A stretch of DNA of 63,178 nt from positions 1,179,021 through 1,242,198 of the forward strand of contig JAMPGH010000001.1 in NCBI GenBank assembly GCA_023664045.1. Reading direction: 5' to 3'. This document shows, piece by piece, positions 1 to 7,768 of this stretch (position 1 is the first letter of the stretch; the number at the start of each line of letters is the position of its first letter). Made by a program: the position numbers and the translations under genes. Source of the stretch: Alistipes senegalensis. GTDB lineage: Bacteria; Bacteroidota; Bacteroidia; Bacteroidales; Rikenellaceae. The notes beneath the pieces were generated by a model, which was not told the origin of the DNA, did not search any database, and was given only the letters and a program-made list of their open reading frames with translations.

Positions 1-398
1 GCGGCCCCGGCCGGCTCGCCCTGACGGCGTGCCAATCCGCCCGCCGCTTCGCGGGCCGACGTGGGCAGGTCGATGAACGGAAAGTCATAACAGAGAATGC
101 AGGCGTCGGGCATCACGCTGCGCAGGGCATATCCGGCGTAAAGCGACGTCCCGGCCGCAAGCAGGCGCTCGCGGCCGTCGGTCTCCACTTCGATGCGCAC
201 GAATCCCGAGACCGCCGGCGGATAGCGTTCGGCGCGCGCCACGGCGGTGATCCGGCGCTCCAGTTCGTCGACCTCGGGCCGGTATTCGCATTCGAAGAGC
301 GTGCGGGCCGCCTCTGCGAGCGCTTCCGCGTGGAGAGCGACCAGCCGCGGCCGTCCTGCGGCGACGTGAACGGTCTGATAGAGATAGGGTTCGTTCAC
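1..398 (-). CDS. Class IV aminotransferase (PabC/IlvE-like), 3' end outside window
   Basis: Reading the minus strand from a GTG at 398-396 gives an open frame of about 132 codons that runs off the window edge. It begins MNEPYLYQTV and includes LHAEALAEAARTLFECEYRP, which resembles the N-terminal region of PLP-dependent fold-type IV enzymes (4-amino-4-deoxychorismate lyase and branched-chain aminotransferase relatives). The GTG overlaps the TGA of holA in a GTGA arrangement, so the start is supported by likely translational coupling. It is the last visible gene of a tilS-holA-aminotransferase set. The catalytic lysine lies in the missing part or cannot be placed, so the substrate cannot be assigned; folate (PabC) is one possibility. 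Confidence 0.68.
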   Translation of the reverse strand, partial: MNEPYLYQTVHVAAGRPRLVALHAEALAEAARTLFECEYRPEVDELERRITAVARAERYPPAVSGFVRIEVETDGRERLLAAGTSLYAGYALRSVMPDACILCYDFPFIDLPTSAREAAGGLARRQGEPAGA

Positions 399-1465
399 AG
401 CAGGAAGATTTTCAGCAGCAGTTCGCGCAGCAGCTCCCCGTCCGGGGCGCCGCCCGTGTTGATGCCCTTGCTCTTGGCGTCGTATTCGCGCAGCAGGCCC
501 AGAATCCGGAAGACCTTGCGGTTGTCCCAAAGCGCGGCGTGCTGCTTGATCTCGTTGACGACGAAGGTGTTGTTCTTGCGCAGAATGCGCATCAGCTCGG
601 CATCCTGCGGGAAAGGCTGTCCCTTGCGGCGCGAGAGCCAGCGCAGGTAGTTGAGGACGAAGAGATCCCGGAACTGCCCGAAGAGCGCGATGATCGTCAG
701 CAGCAGCGGGTTGTCTTTGGGATTGCGCGCGAAGTGGTCGGCGATCATCAGGGCGCGGGCCATGTCGCGGGTCATGACGGCCTTGCACAACTCGAAGTTG
801 TTGAAATCTTTCGAAATGCCGATATTGGCTTCGATGTCGGCGTCGGTAACTTTCGTCGTGCCCTCGGGCAGGGAGACCGCCAGCTTCTGCAGTTCGTTGG
901 CGATCTTCGAGATGTCGGTGCCCAGATGGTCGGTCAGCATCGAGAGCGCTTTGGGATCGATGGCCAGTCCCCGTTGTTTGGCGAATTGCTGGAGCCATGC
1001 TACGATTTCGTAGTCGCGCGGCCGTATGGATTCGAGTACGACGCCGTGGGCCGCGCACCCTTTGTAGAAAGCCGAACGCCGGTCGACCGTCTTCTCCTTG
1101 TGGCAGATAATGAGAATCGTCGTGGGCGAGGGTTTCTGCGTATAGAGCGAGAGTTTGTCGAGACCCCGCAGCTGCTGCGCCTCCTTGACGATCACCACCT
1201 GATACGACCCCATCATGGGCATCTGGCGGCAGAGGTTGATGATCTGTCCCGCCTCCGAGTCCTTGCCGTAGACCGTGATCTGGTTGAAGGAGCGTTCGGC
1301 CTCGTCGAGCACGCCGGTGGCCAGCTGTTCGCAGAGGGCGTCGATGAAGTAGCTCTCCTCGCCCATCAGCAGGTAGATCGGGGCGTAGCGGCGGGCGGCC
1401 GCCTCGGCGGCCATGCGTTCGTACTGGGCGACCGTGTCGCGGAATCGGATAGCGCTTTTTGCCAT
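395..1465 (-). CDS. holA: DNA polymerase III subunit delta
   Basis: A 356-residue protein matching HolA, the clamp-loader subunit that opens the beta sliding clamp. The N-terminal region has the family pattern YLLMGEESYFIDALCEQL (around residues 30-47), and the length fits the usual 330-360 residues. The central part has the expected segment on cellular thresholds of clamp binding followed by a helical C-terminal collar ending ELLLKIFLL. The ATG lies 4 nt after the tilS stop codon, and the stop overlaps the GTG of the next gene, so the three genes appear to form one transcript. Essential replication gene; nothing unusual seen. Confidence 0.93.
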   Translation of the reverse strand: MAKSAIRFRDTVAQYERMAAEAAARRYAPIYLLMGEESYFIDALCEQLATGVLDEAERSFNQITVYGKDSEAGQIINLCRQMPMMGSYQVVIVKEAQQLRGLDKLSLYTQKPSPTTILIICHKEKTVDRRSAFYKGCAAHGVVLESIRPRDYEIVAWLQQFAKQRGLAIDPKALSMLTDHLGTDISKIANELQKLAVSLPEGTTKVTDADIEANIGISKDFNNFELCKAVMTRDMARALMIADHFARNPKDNPLLLTIIALFGQFRDLFVLNYLRWLSRRKGQPFPQDAELMRILRKNNTFVVNEIKQHAALWDNRKVFRILGLLREYDAKSKGINTGGAPDGELLRELLLKIFLL

Positions 1466-1469
1466 GGGG

Positions 1470-2813
1470 TCAGACGATCTCTTTGATGATGCGTAACACG
1501 TTTTCGGTCTCTGCGGTGAGGCGGTAGCGGTCGTCGATGCGCCGGCCTACGAGCCAGACGATCTCGTCGCCCGACAGCAGCACGAACTGCCGCTGCTTCT
1601 CGGCCGCCGGAACTTTGGCGTCGACCAGAAAGTCGCTCACCTTCTTGCGGCCCGTCATGCCGAAAGGGACGAACCAGTCGCCCTCCTGCCAGCGGCGCAG
1701 CGTGAGGGGATATTGCAGCTTGTCGGCATCGAGCTGTGCGATCTGTTCCGGCACGCCGAAATTGGCGATGTCGTCGATGTCCGTATATTCGTAGTGCAGC
1801 ACCGAGTTGCCGCAGTAGCTGCGCGGGGTGTCGCGGTCGACCTGCGAGGTGCAGGGGTCGTCGTCGGCGATGGGCGCCACGACGATCGTGCCCCGGTCGA
1901 TGCAGGCCATGCGTTCGCGCGAGTAGAAGCGGCGGCCCGTGGCTCCGCAGTCGAGGGCGTGGCAGAGCGAGTCGATCACCTCGCCCTTGAATCCGTAGGC
2001 CGAGCCCAGAAGTTCGTAGATGACGAATCCGCGCGGAAAGGCCGGGTCGATCCGGTCGGGCCGGATGGTGTCGATCCCGCCTTCGGAGGTTACGGCCTCG
2101 CGGCGGATGCGCTCGATGCCGTGGTCGATGAAGCGCTGGGCATCGGTCAGTCGGCCGATGTTGCGCTGCATGATGTGGGTGAAGCGGGGGTTGATCTCCC
2201 GGATGCGGGGAATCAGCCCCAGCCGGATTTTATTGCGCAGGTATTTGGTCGAGCGGTTCGAGGAGTCTTCGCGGAAGGGGATCTTGTTGGCTACGGCGTA
2301 CTCCAGAATCTCCTTGCGCGAGGCAAACATCAGCGGCCGGACGATGCGTCCGATCTGCCGGGAGATGCCCGTCAGGCCGCGCAGCCCCGTGCCGCGCAGC
2401 AGGTTGATGAAGAAAGTTTCGATCGAGTCGTCGGCGTGGTGGGCCACGGCGATGGCCGTGTAGCCGTGCTGGGCCCGCAGCTCCTCGAACCACGCATAGC
2501 GCAGCCGCCGCGCCGCCATCTCCATCGACTCGCCCGTGCGCTCCATTTCGGAGAGCGTGTCGAAGCGGCGGTTGTAGCAGGGAACGCCCGCGCGGGCCGC
2601 CTCGTCGGCCACCAATACCTCGTCCTCGTCGCTCTCGGCGCCCCGCAGCCGGAAGTTGCAGTGCGCCACGCCCACGTCGTAGCCGCTCCCGGTGAAGAGC
2701 GAGAGCATGACCATCGAATCCACGCCGCCCGAGACGGTCAGCAACACCCGGTCGTCGGGCGTGAGCAACCCGTTCTCCTCGATATATCGTCGGAACGCTT
2801 CCGGAAGAGTCAT
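1470..2813 (-). CDS. tilS: tRNA(Ile)-lysidine synthetase
   Basis: A 447-residue PP-loop ATPase. The ATP-binding motif SGGVDS sits at residues 28-33, followed by typical TilS segments such as VAHHADDSIETFFINLLRGT. The enzyme adds lysine to C34 of the CAU-anticodon isoleucine tRNA so that it reads AUA. The C-terminal third is consistent with the TilS C-terminal domain (LRRWQEGDWFVPFGM, then KVSDFLVDAKVP). It is the first gene of the tilS-holA-aminotransferase set; upstream is an AT-rich repeat region and then the end of murB on the same strand. Confidence 0.95.
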   Translation of the reverse strand: MTLPEAFRRYIEENGLLTPDDRVLLTVSGGVDSMVMLSLFTGSGYDVGVAHCNFRLRGAESDEDEVLVADEAARAGVPCYNRRFDTLSEMERTGESMEMAARRLRYAWFEELRAQHGYTAIAVAHHADDSIETFFINLLRGTGLRGLTGISRQIGRIVRPLMFASRKEILEYAVANKIPFREDSSNRSTKYLRNKIRLGLIPRIREINPRFTHIMQRNIGRLTDAQRFIDHGIERIRREAVTSEGGIDTIRPDRIDPAFPRGFVIYELLGSAYGFKGEVIDSLCHALDCGATGRRFYSRERMACIDRGTIVVAPIADDDPCTSQVDRDTPRSYCGNSVLHYEYTDIDDIANFGVPEQIAQLDADKLQYPLTLRRWQEGDWFVPFGMTGRKKVSDFLVDAKVPAAEKQRQFVLLSGDEIVWLVGRRIDDRYRLTAETENVLRIIKEIV

Positions 2814-2822
2814 GATTCTTCG

Positions 2823-2956
2823 AAATTAAAAATTAAGAATGAAAAATTAAAAATGCACATCTGTAAATCGATTCGACTGCCGCATTCCGTTTCGTCCGTT
2901 TTTTTGTCGGGTGGGGCGACTTCACGATTTTTAATTTTTAATTTTTCATTTTTAAT
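2823..2956. repeat. AT-rich inverted repeat between murB and tilS
   Basis: Two ~30-nt AT-rich blocks (2823-2854 and 2927-2956) are near reverse complements built from AATTAAAAATT/GAATGAAAAATTAAAAATG units, and bracket about 70 nt of unrelated sequence. The same unit occurs in both FISUMP-tail repeats (5790-5820 and 14178-14210). It looks like a dispersed intergenic repeat. It may act as a terminator or processing signal between murB and tilS, but no function is shown. Confidence 0.6.
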
Positions 2957-2959
2957 CGG

Positions 2960-3970
2960 TTACAGAATGTTTACCTCCGTGTCGATCTCCACGCCGAATT
3001 TTTCCCGGACGGCGGACTGCACTTTCCGGGCCAGCGCCAGCACCTCGTTTCCCGTAGCGCCGCCCAGATTGACCAGCACCAGCGCCTGCCGCTCGTGTAC
3101 GCCGACGCGCCCTTCGCGATAACCTTTCATTCCGGCTTTGTCGATCAGCCAGCCGGCTGCCAGCTTCGCCTTGCCTGCCTCGGCGGCAGGGTAGAGCGGC
3201 ATCTCGGGCCACCGGGCCTTCAGCTCCGCAGCGATCGATTCTTCGACCGCCGGATTCTTGAAGAAGCTGCCCGCGTTGCCCAGCTCGGAGGTGTCGGGGA
3301 GTTTCGCGCGGCGGATGGCGATGATCGCCTCGCGGATGTTGCGCAGCGTGGCGCCGCCGCGGGCCTCCGCCTCGCGTTCCACGTCGCCGTAACCCAGATG
3401 GGGCTGCGGCGTGCGCGACAGCGCGATTTCGATCGCCGTGATGACGACACGTCCCTTGAGCTCCCGCTTGAAGATGCTCTCGCGATAGCCGAATGCGCAA
3501 TGCGCGGCGTCGAGCATGAGCATCGAGTCGCTTTCCGGGCAGTACATTTCGACCCGTTCGATCGCATCTTTGGCTTCGCGGCCGTAGGCGCCGATGTTCT
3601 GCACCGGAGCGGCTCCGGCCTTGCCCGGTATGAGCGAAAGATTCTCGATGCCCCACAGGTCGCGGTCGACGGCCCATGCGACCAGATCGTCCCACTCGAC
3701 GCCGGCATCGACCCGCACGCGGACCTTTCGGCCGTCGTCCGCGAGGATGCGGATTCCCTGCGATACGGGGGTGAGGAGCACGCCGTCGTAGTCCTGCGTG
3801 AAAAGCACGTTGTTGCCGCCCGCCAGCACCGTCCACCGTTGCGGAATGCCGGCGGCGAAGATCGCCCGCAGCTCCTCCGTCGTTTCGAATTCGACGAGCC
3901 GCGCGGCGCGCTGCACCACGTGGAAGCTGTTGCGGTCGCGAAGGTCGACCGATCGAAATTCTTTCGCCAT
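2960..3970 (-). CDS. murB: UDP-N-acetylenolpyruvoylglucosamine reductase
   Basis: A 336-residue MurB that reduces the enolpyruvyl group of UDP-GlcNAc-enolpyruvate with NADPH and FAD in peptidoglycan precursor synthesis. Visible motifs are LAGGNNVLF near residue 50 (FAD loop), PVQNIGAYGREAKD (flavin-binding), and GSFFKNP, which carries the catalytic serine. I chose the ATG at 3970 (MAKEFRSVDL) over a TTG nine bases upstream. The start is divergent from the DUF4301 gene, and the intergenic space holds promoter-like motifs on both strands. Confidence 0.95.
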   Translation of the reverse strand: MAKEFRSVDLRDRNSFHVVQRAARLVEFETTEELRAIFAAGIPQRWTVLAGGNNVLFTQDYDGVLLTPVSQGIRILADDGRKVRVRVDAGVEWDDLVAWAVDRDLWGIENLSLIPGKAGAAPVQNIGAYGREAKDAIERVEMYCPESDSMLMLDAAHCAFGYRESIFKRELKGRVVITAIEIALSRTPQPHLGYGDVEREAEARGGATLRNIREAIIAIRRAKLPDTSELGNAGSFFKNPAVEESIAAELKARWPEMPLYPAAEAGKAKLAAGWLIDKAGMKGYREGRVGVHERQALVLVNLGGATGNEVLALARKVQSAVREKFGVEIDTEVNIL

Positions 3971-3976
3971 GATGCG

Positions 3977-4004
3977 CAAAGTTAGGAATTATTTCGTATC
4001 TTTG
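3977..4004. promoter_or_regulatory. Divergent -7 elements for murB and the DUF4301 gene
   Basis: TATCTTTG at 3997-4004 on the plus strand fits the Bacteroidetes -7 consensus TAnnTTTG for the DUF4301 gene. TAACTTTG at 3984-3977 on the minus strand fits it for murB and would give a very short leader. No clean -33 TTTG at the right spacing was seen for either, so this is a motif-based call. Confidence 0.5.
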
Positions 4005-4046
4005 GTTACACTCGATACCGACAAAACCTAAATACTTTAAAAAATC

Positions 4047-5480
4047 ATGTTCACTCAGGAAGATCTTCAACAGATCGCCCGGCACGGCCTCACGCCGGAG
4101 GCCGTCGAGGCGCAGATCGAAAATTTCCGACGGGGATTCCCCTTTTTGAAAGTCGTGCGCGCCGCATCGCCCGGCGACGGCGTAACGATGCTGGACGCGG
4201 CGGCCGCCGATGCCGCCGCAGCCCGGTACGAGCGGGCGGCCGCGGACCTCTCGGTGGTGAAGTTCGTGCCCGCATCGGGTGCCGCCACGCGCATGTTCAA
4301 GGAGCTCTTCGAGTTCGTCAACGACGACAAGCGCGGCAAGGGTATCGACACCCTGCTGCAACATATCGAGCGATTCGCATTCTGGCCCGAACTGAAAGCC
4401 GTGCTGCCCGAGGGCGCCGATGACAAAGCCGTCGTCGGGGCGATCGTAGGTCGGGGACTCGACTACGGCAGCAAGCCCAAAGGGCTCGTTACGTTCCATG
4501 CCTATCCCGAGGGTGCCCGCAAGGCCGTGGAGGAGCATCTGGTCGAGGGTGCCGCCTATGCTGCGTCGGACGGCACGGCGAAGATCCATTTCACCGTCTC
4601 GCCCGAACACCGGGCCGGTTTCGAAGCGCTGTTGGCCGAGAAAGTACCCGTTTACGAAAAGCGCTTCGGCATCCGTTACGACATCTCGTTTTCGGTGCAG
4701 AAGTCGTCGACCGACACCATTGCCGTCAATCCCGACAACACGCCGTTCCGGCAGGAAGACGGGAGGCTGTTGTTCCGGCCGGCGGGACATGGCGCGCTGA
4801 TCGAGAATCTCAACGAGATCGCTGCCGACGTGATCTTCATCAAGAATATCGACAACGTAACGACCGACGCCCTGCGCGGCGATACGATCCGTTTCAAGAA
4901 AGTGCTGGCGGGCGTGCTGCTCGGATTGCAGGAACGGACGTTCGGCTATCTGAAGGCGCTGGATGCCGGTACCGCCGACCTGTCGGCCGTCGCCGAGTTC
5001 ATCCGCAAGGAACTCTGCGTCCGCCTGCCCGAGAAATACGATGCGGCTCTGCTGCGCAGCATCCTCGATCGCCCGATCCGCGTCTGCGGCATGGTGCGCA
5101 ACGAGGGCGAGCCGGGCGGCGGTCCGTTCTGGGTGGCCAATCCCGACGGCACGGAGTCGCTGCAGATCGCCGAGTCGAGCCAGATCGCGCCCGAGGATCT
5201 GCCGCTGATGAAATCGGCGACGCATTTCAATCCGGTGGATCTGGTGTGCGGCGTGCGGCGTGCCGACGGCGGCAAGTTCGACCTGCGCGGCTATACCGAT
5301 CCGGCGACGGGATTCATTTCGTCCAAGTCGTCGGGCGGCCGCGAGCTGCGGGCGCAGGAGCTGCCCGGGTTGTGGAACGGTGCGATGGCGCGGTGGAATA
5401 CGGTATTCGTGGATGTGCCCGTGTCGACGTTCTCGCCCGTGAAGGTGGTGCAGGACCTGCTGCGGCCCCAGCATCAATAG
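4047..5480 (+). CDS. DUF4301 family protein
   Basis: A 477-residue protein beginning MFTQEDLQQIARHGLTPEAV. The whole-length pattern (PASGAATRMFKELFEF near residue 75, ENLNEIAADVIFIKNIDNVT near 255, MKSATHFNPVDLVCGVRR near 390, WNTVFVDVP near the end) matches my recollection of the Bacteroidetes family DUF4301, whose function is unknown. The N-terminal KFVPASGAATRMFK and ADVIFIKNIDN segments recall sugar-nucleotide transferase folds, but that is only an impression. It is a single-gene unit with a promoter at 3997 and a terminator at 5498. Confidence 0.82.
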   Translation: MFTQEDLQQIARHGLTPEAVEAQIENFRRGFPFLKVVRAASPGDGVTMLDAAAADAAAARYERAAADLSVVKFVPASGAATRMFKELFEFVNDDKRGKGIDTLLQHIERFAFWPELKAVLPEGADDKAVVGAIVGRGLDYGSKPKGLVTFHAYPEGARKAVEEHLVEGAAYAASDGTAKIHFTVSPEHRAGFEALLAEKVPVYEKRFGIRYDISFSVQKSSTDTIAVNPDNTPFRQEDGRLLFRPAGHGALIENLNEIAADVIFIKNIDNVTTDALRGDTIRFKKVLAGVLLGLQERTFGYLKALDAGTADLSAVAEFIRKELCVRLPEKYDAALLRSILDRPIRVCGMVRNEGEPGGGPFWVANPDGTESLQIAESSQIAPEDLPLMKSATHFNPVDLVCGVRRADGGKFDLRGYTDPATGFISSKSSGGRELRAQELPGLWNGAMARWNTVFVDVPVSTFSPVKVVQDLLRPQHQ

Positions 5481-5497
5481 TTTTTTCAGATTCGATT

Positions 5498-5533
5498 CTT
5501 CCCCGCGGGCATCTCTCCTGCGGGGAAGTTTTT
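5498..5533 (+). terminator. Rho-independent terminator after the DUF4301 gene
   Basis: The stem CTTCCCCGC / GCGGGGAAG encloses a ~12-nt loop and is followed by TTTTT at 5529-5533, 17 nt past the DUF4301 stop codon. Confidence 0.8.
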
Positions 5534-5549
5534 GATGAAATATTCTCCA

Positions 5550-6069
5550 GCAGCTATGGCCCGGAGTGGCGGGAAGTCTTTCATGGCTCCCGTCAGCGCG
5601 GCCGCAGATTCAGCAATCCCCCCGCTAAGAGCGGGGTTTTATGGGGAGATAGGGCCGGACACTTCTGTTCACCCTCATCTGTCCTTTTGCCCTCAGGCGG
5701 GTTTTACATTCCAGTCTGCCGGAAAGTTGGCGAGCTAATGAATAATGTATAGAATGAATGATTGTCGGGGATGCAGAAAATAATTCTTCATTTTTAATTT
5801 TTCATTCTTAATTTTTAATTGCAGCTCCCTTTCCGCCATTCATTCCAGCGATTGCTTTTTTATGGATGCCTCGGGCTTCCGCGACTTCCCGACGGGAGCT
5901 CTGGCGAGTGTCGGCTCGGGCGGTTGGTACTGGTCCGCTGCGCCGTACGCTGCGGGCAATATGTATGCGAGCGGTTTCCGACTTCGACCGGGCGATGTCA
6001 ATCCGATGAACAACTTCGACCGTTCCTACGGCTTCACCGTGCGCTGCGTCCAGCATCTGCAGCTGCTTT
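5550..6069 (+). repeat. Copy A of a ~520-bp repeat with a FISUMP-tail remnant
   Basis: This segment is matched in inverted orientation by 13929-14447. The parts in order are: a conserved ~80-nt block containing a CCCCGCTAAGAGCGGGG hairpin followed by TTTT; a diverged ~70-nt stretch; a block at 5711-5823 identical over 113 nt to the other copy; a short conserved piece around 5828-5850; and a coding remnant for the tail of a FISUMP-type protein ending at 6069. No transposase is seen. It lies between the DUF4301 terminator and the V-ATPase promoter. Confidence 0.85.
5862..6069 (+). pseudogene. C-terminal remnant of a FISUMP / major-paralogous-domain protein (copy A)
   Basis: The frame from 5862 encodes about 69 residues: ASGFRDFPTGALASVGSG, then WYWSAAPYAAGN, then GDVNPMNNFDRSYGFTVRCV. 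This is the hallmark C-terminal pattern of the Fibrobacter succinogenes major paralogous domain (YWSS...SGN...VNP...R..GF.VRCV), common in Bacteroidales surface proteins. There is no signal peptide or N-terminal domain, and the frame runs through the expected end (VQHLQLLF) into unrelated sequence. It is read as a displaced gene tail, not a functional gene. Compared with copy B, the framework is conserved but the internal residues differ. Confidence 0.65.
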
Positions 6070-6236
6070 TCGAGGTGCGGGTTCAAATGCGAAATGCGGA
6101 GCGGGGCTTTGTTTTCCGGGGCCCCGTTCCGGATTCCGCGTCGTTGCGGAACGGAACTTGGTGCCTCTTTTTTGCTGCCGTTCCTCAAATTCGGTCGATT
6201 GTTGGCGAATTGCGGATAAATTGTAGACCTCGCGCC

Positions 6237-6266
6237 TTGTTGTTCTGATAATCTTTTATATATTTG
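6237..6266 (+). promoter_or_regulatory. Promoter of the V-type ATPase operon
   Basis: TTG at 6237-6239, a 19-nt spacer and TATATTTG at 6259-6266 fit the Bacteroidetes consensus. Transcription would start near 6273, about 35 nt before subunit E. The promoter lies inside the segment bounded by the inverted repeats. Confidence 0.7.
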
Positions 6267-6308
6267 TTGCGCAAAGCGGAAAATCAAAATCAAATCGAAT
6301 AAAGCAAT

Positions 6309-6923
6309 ATGGAAAACAAACTTCAACAGTTGACCCAGAAACTCTACGACGAGGGGCTGGAGAAAGGTCGCGCCGAGGCCGACCGGTTGGTTGCCGATGC
6401 CAAAGCGCAGGCCGCGAAGATCGTGGCCGACGCCCGCACCGAGGCCGAGGAGATCGTCCGCAAGGCGCAGGTCAAGGCCGAGGATGTCGAGAAGAACACC
6501 CTCACCGAGATCGCGCTGGCCGGCAAGCAGGCCGTAGCCCGCATCAAGTCGGAGATCGCGGAGCTGATCGTCGCCCGCGCGACGGGTGCCGGCGTCGGGG
6601 AGGCTGCCGTCGACCCCGCGTTCATCAAGGAGATGCTGCTGGCCGTGGCCAAGAACTGGAACGGCGCCGACGCCGGCAAGGTGGAGCTGCAGGCTCTGTT
6701 GCCCGAGGGCGAACGGGAGAAGCTCGACGCTGCGTTCTCGCAGAGCGCTCAGGAGCTGCTTGCGGCCGGTATCGAGGTGGGTTATTCCGAAGAGGTCCGC
6801 ACCGGGTTCAGGGTCGGGGCGAAGGACGGCGGTTACTACATCTCCTTCTCCGATGCCGACATCGAGGCCCTGCTGGGCGAATACCTCCGCGAGAAGGTCT
6901 CCCGAATGCTATTCAAGGCGTAA
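6309..6923 (+). CDS. atpE: V-type ATP synthase subunit E
   Basis: A 204-residue peripheral-stalk subunit. The first ~100 residues are an Ala/Glu/Lys-rich helix (RAEADRLVADAKAQAAKIVA) expected to form the right-handed coiled coil of the stalk. The C-terminal globular half (GFRVGAKDGGYYISFSDADI near residue 165) is typical of subunit E heads that bind the catalytic A/B hexamer. It is the first gene of the operon, directly after the promoter. The next gene starts 3 nt after its stop codon. Confidence 0.88.
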   Translation: MENKLQQLTQKLYDEGLEKGRAEADRLVADAKAQAAKIVADARTEAEEIVRKAQVKAEDVEKNTLTEIALAGKQAVARIKSEIAELIVARATGAGVGEAAVDPAFIKEMLLAVAKNWNGADAGKVELQALLPEGEREKLDAAFSQSAQELLAAGIEVGYSEEVRTGFRVGAKDGGYYISFSDADIEALLGEYLREKVSRMLFKA

Positions 6924-6926
6924 CCC

Positions 6927-7760
6927 ATGTTCGCGACCAATTATTATACGCTCGTCGCGGGACTTCGCGAATATGCGCTCGACGCCGATACCAAAGGCTT
7001 CGACGCCGGGGCCATCGTCTCCGAAATTTTCGAGGCGCTCACGGAGCGCGATGCGAAGCAGGTGCGCCTGCTCGACGCATATTACGACTGCGAGAATCTG
7101 GCCGCTCTGCGTGCCGGACGCACTTCGTTTTCGCCGCTGGGCAACTTTTCGCGCGAGGAGCTCGAAGCCGAGCTGAAGTCGCCGTCGCGGCTGCCCGAGG
7201 AGCTGGCCCGCGTGGTGCGTGCATACGATGATCCCGAGGGCGAGGACGCCGAGACGGTCGATACCGCCCAGCGGTTCGAGAAGTCGCTCTTCGCGGCCTA
7301 TTACGACCTCTGCGAGCGCCGGGGCTGCCGCTTCCTGCGCGCATGGTCCGCATTCGACCGCAACCTGCGCAACCTCACCGCCGCCATCGCGGCCCGGGCC
7401 GCAGGACGTCCCGTCGAGGAGGTTACCGTGGGCGGGGGCGACGTCGTCGAGCAGCTGCAGCGCAGCTCGGCCGCCGACTTCGGACTGCGGGGCGAGCTGG
7501 TTTACATCGACGCGGTGATCGCCGCCGTGGGCGACGAATCCAATCTGCTGGAGAAGGAGCGTCGCATCGACCTCGTCCGCTGGAACGAAGCACTCGAATT
7601 GTCGGCATTCGACTATTTCGACATCGACGCGGTGCTCGCTTATCTGGTGCGGGTCCATATCGTGGCTCGCTGGACGCTGCTCGATCCTGCGCGCGGACGC
7701 GAGATGTTCGCCCGCCTGATGGCCGAGCTGGACGGTAAGGAATTGATAGAAAAACAATAG
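6927..7760 (+). CDS. DUF2764 family protein of V-ATPase operons (subunit C-like role possible)
   Basis: A 277-residue protein starting MFATNYYTLVAGLREYALD. Its position between E and A matches DUF2764 genes in seven-gene V-ATPase operons of Bacteroidetes, spirochaetes and chlamydiae. It is mainly helical by eye, with repeated acidic/aromatic segments and no catalytic motif. The operon has no recognisable subunit C or F, so this protein may link the rotor to the membrane ring in place of C. That role is inferred from its position and from the missing subunits, not from any motif. Confidence 0.75.
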   Translation: MFATNYYTLVAGLREYALDADTKGFDAGAIVSEIFEALTERDAKQVRLLDAYYDCENLAALRAGRTSFSPLGNFSREELEAELKSPSRLPEELARVVRAYDDPEGEDAETVDTAQRFEKSLFAAYYDLCERRGCRFLRAWSAFDRNLRNLTAAIAARAAGRPVEEVTVGGGDVVEQLQRSSAADFGLRGELVYIDAVIAAVGDESNLLEKERRIDLVRWNEALELSAFDYFDIDAVLAYLVRVHIVARWTLLDPARGREMFARLMAELDGKELIEKQ

Positions 7761-7768
7761 AACATAGC

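Noticed and set aside
2952-5477. Very long open frame (841 codons) antisense to the DUF4301 gene and continuing into murB
   Set aside because: It overlaps two well-supported genes; high GC content leaves antisense frames open, and the protein is Arg/His-rich without family resemblance.
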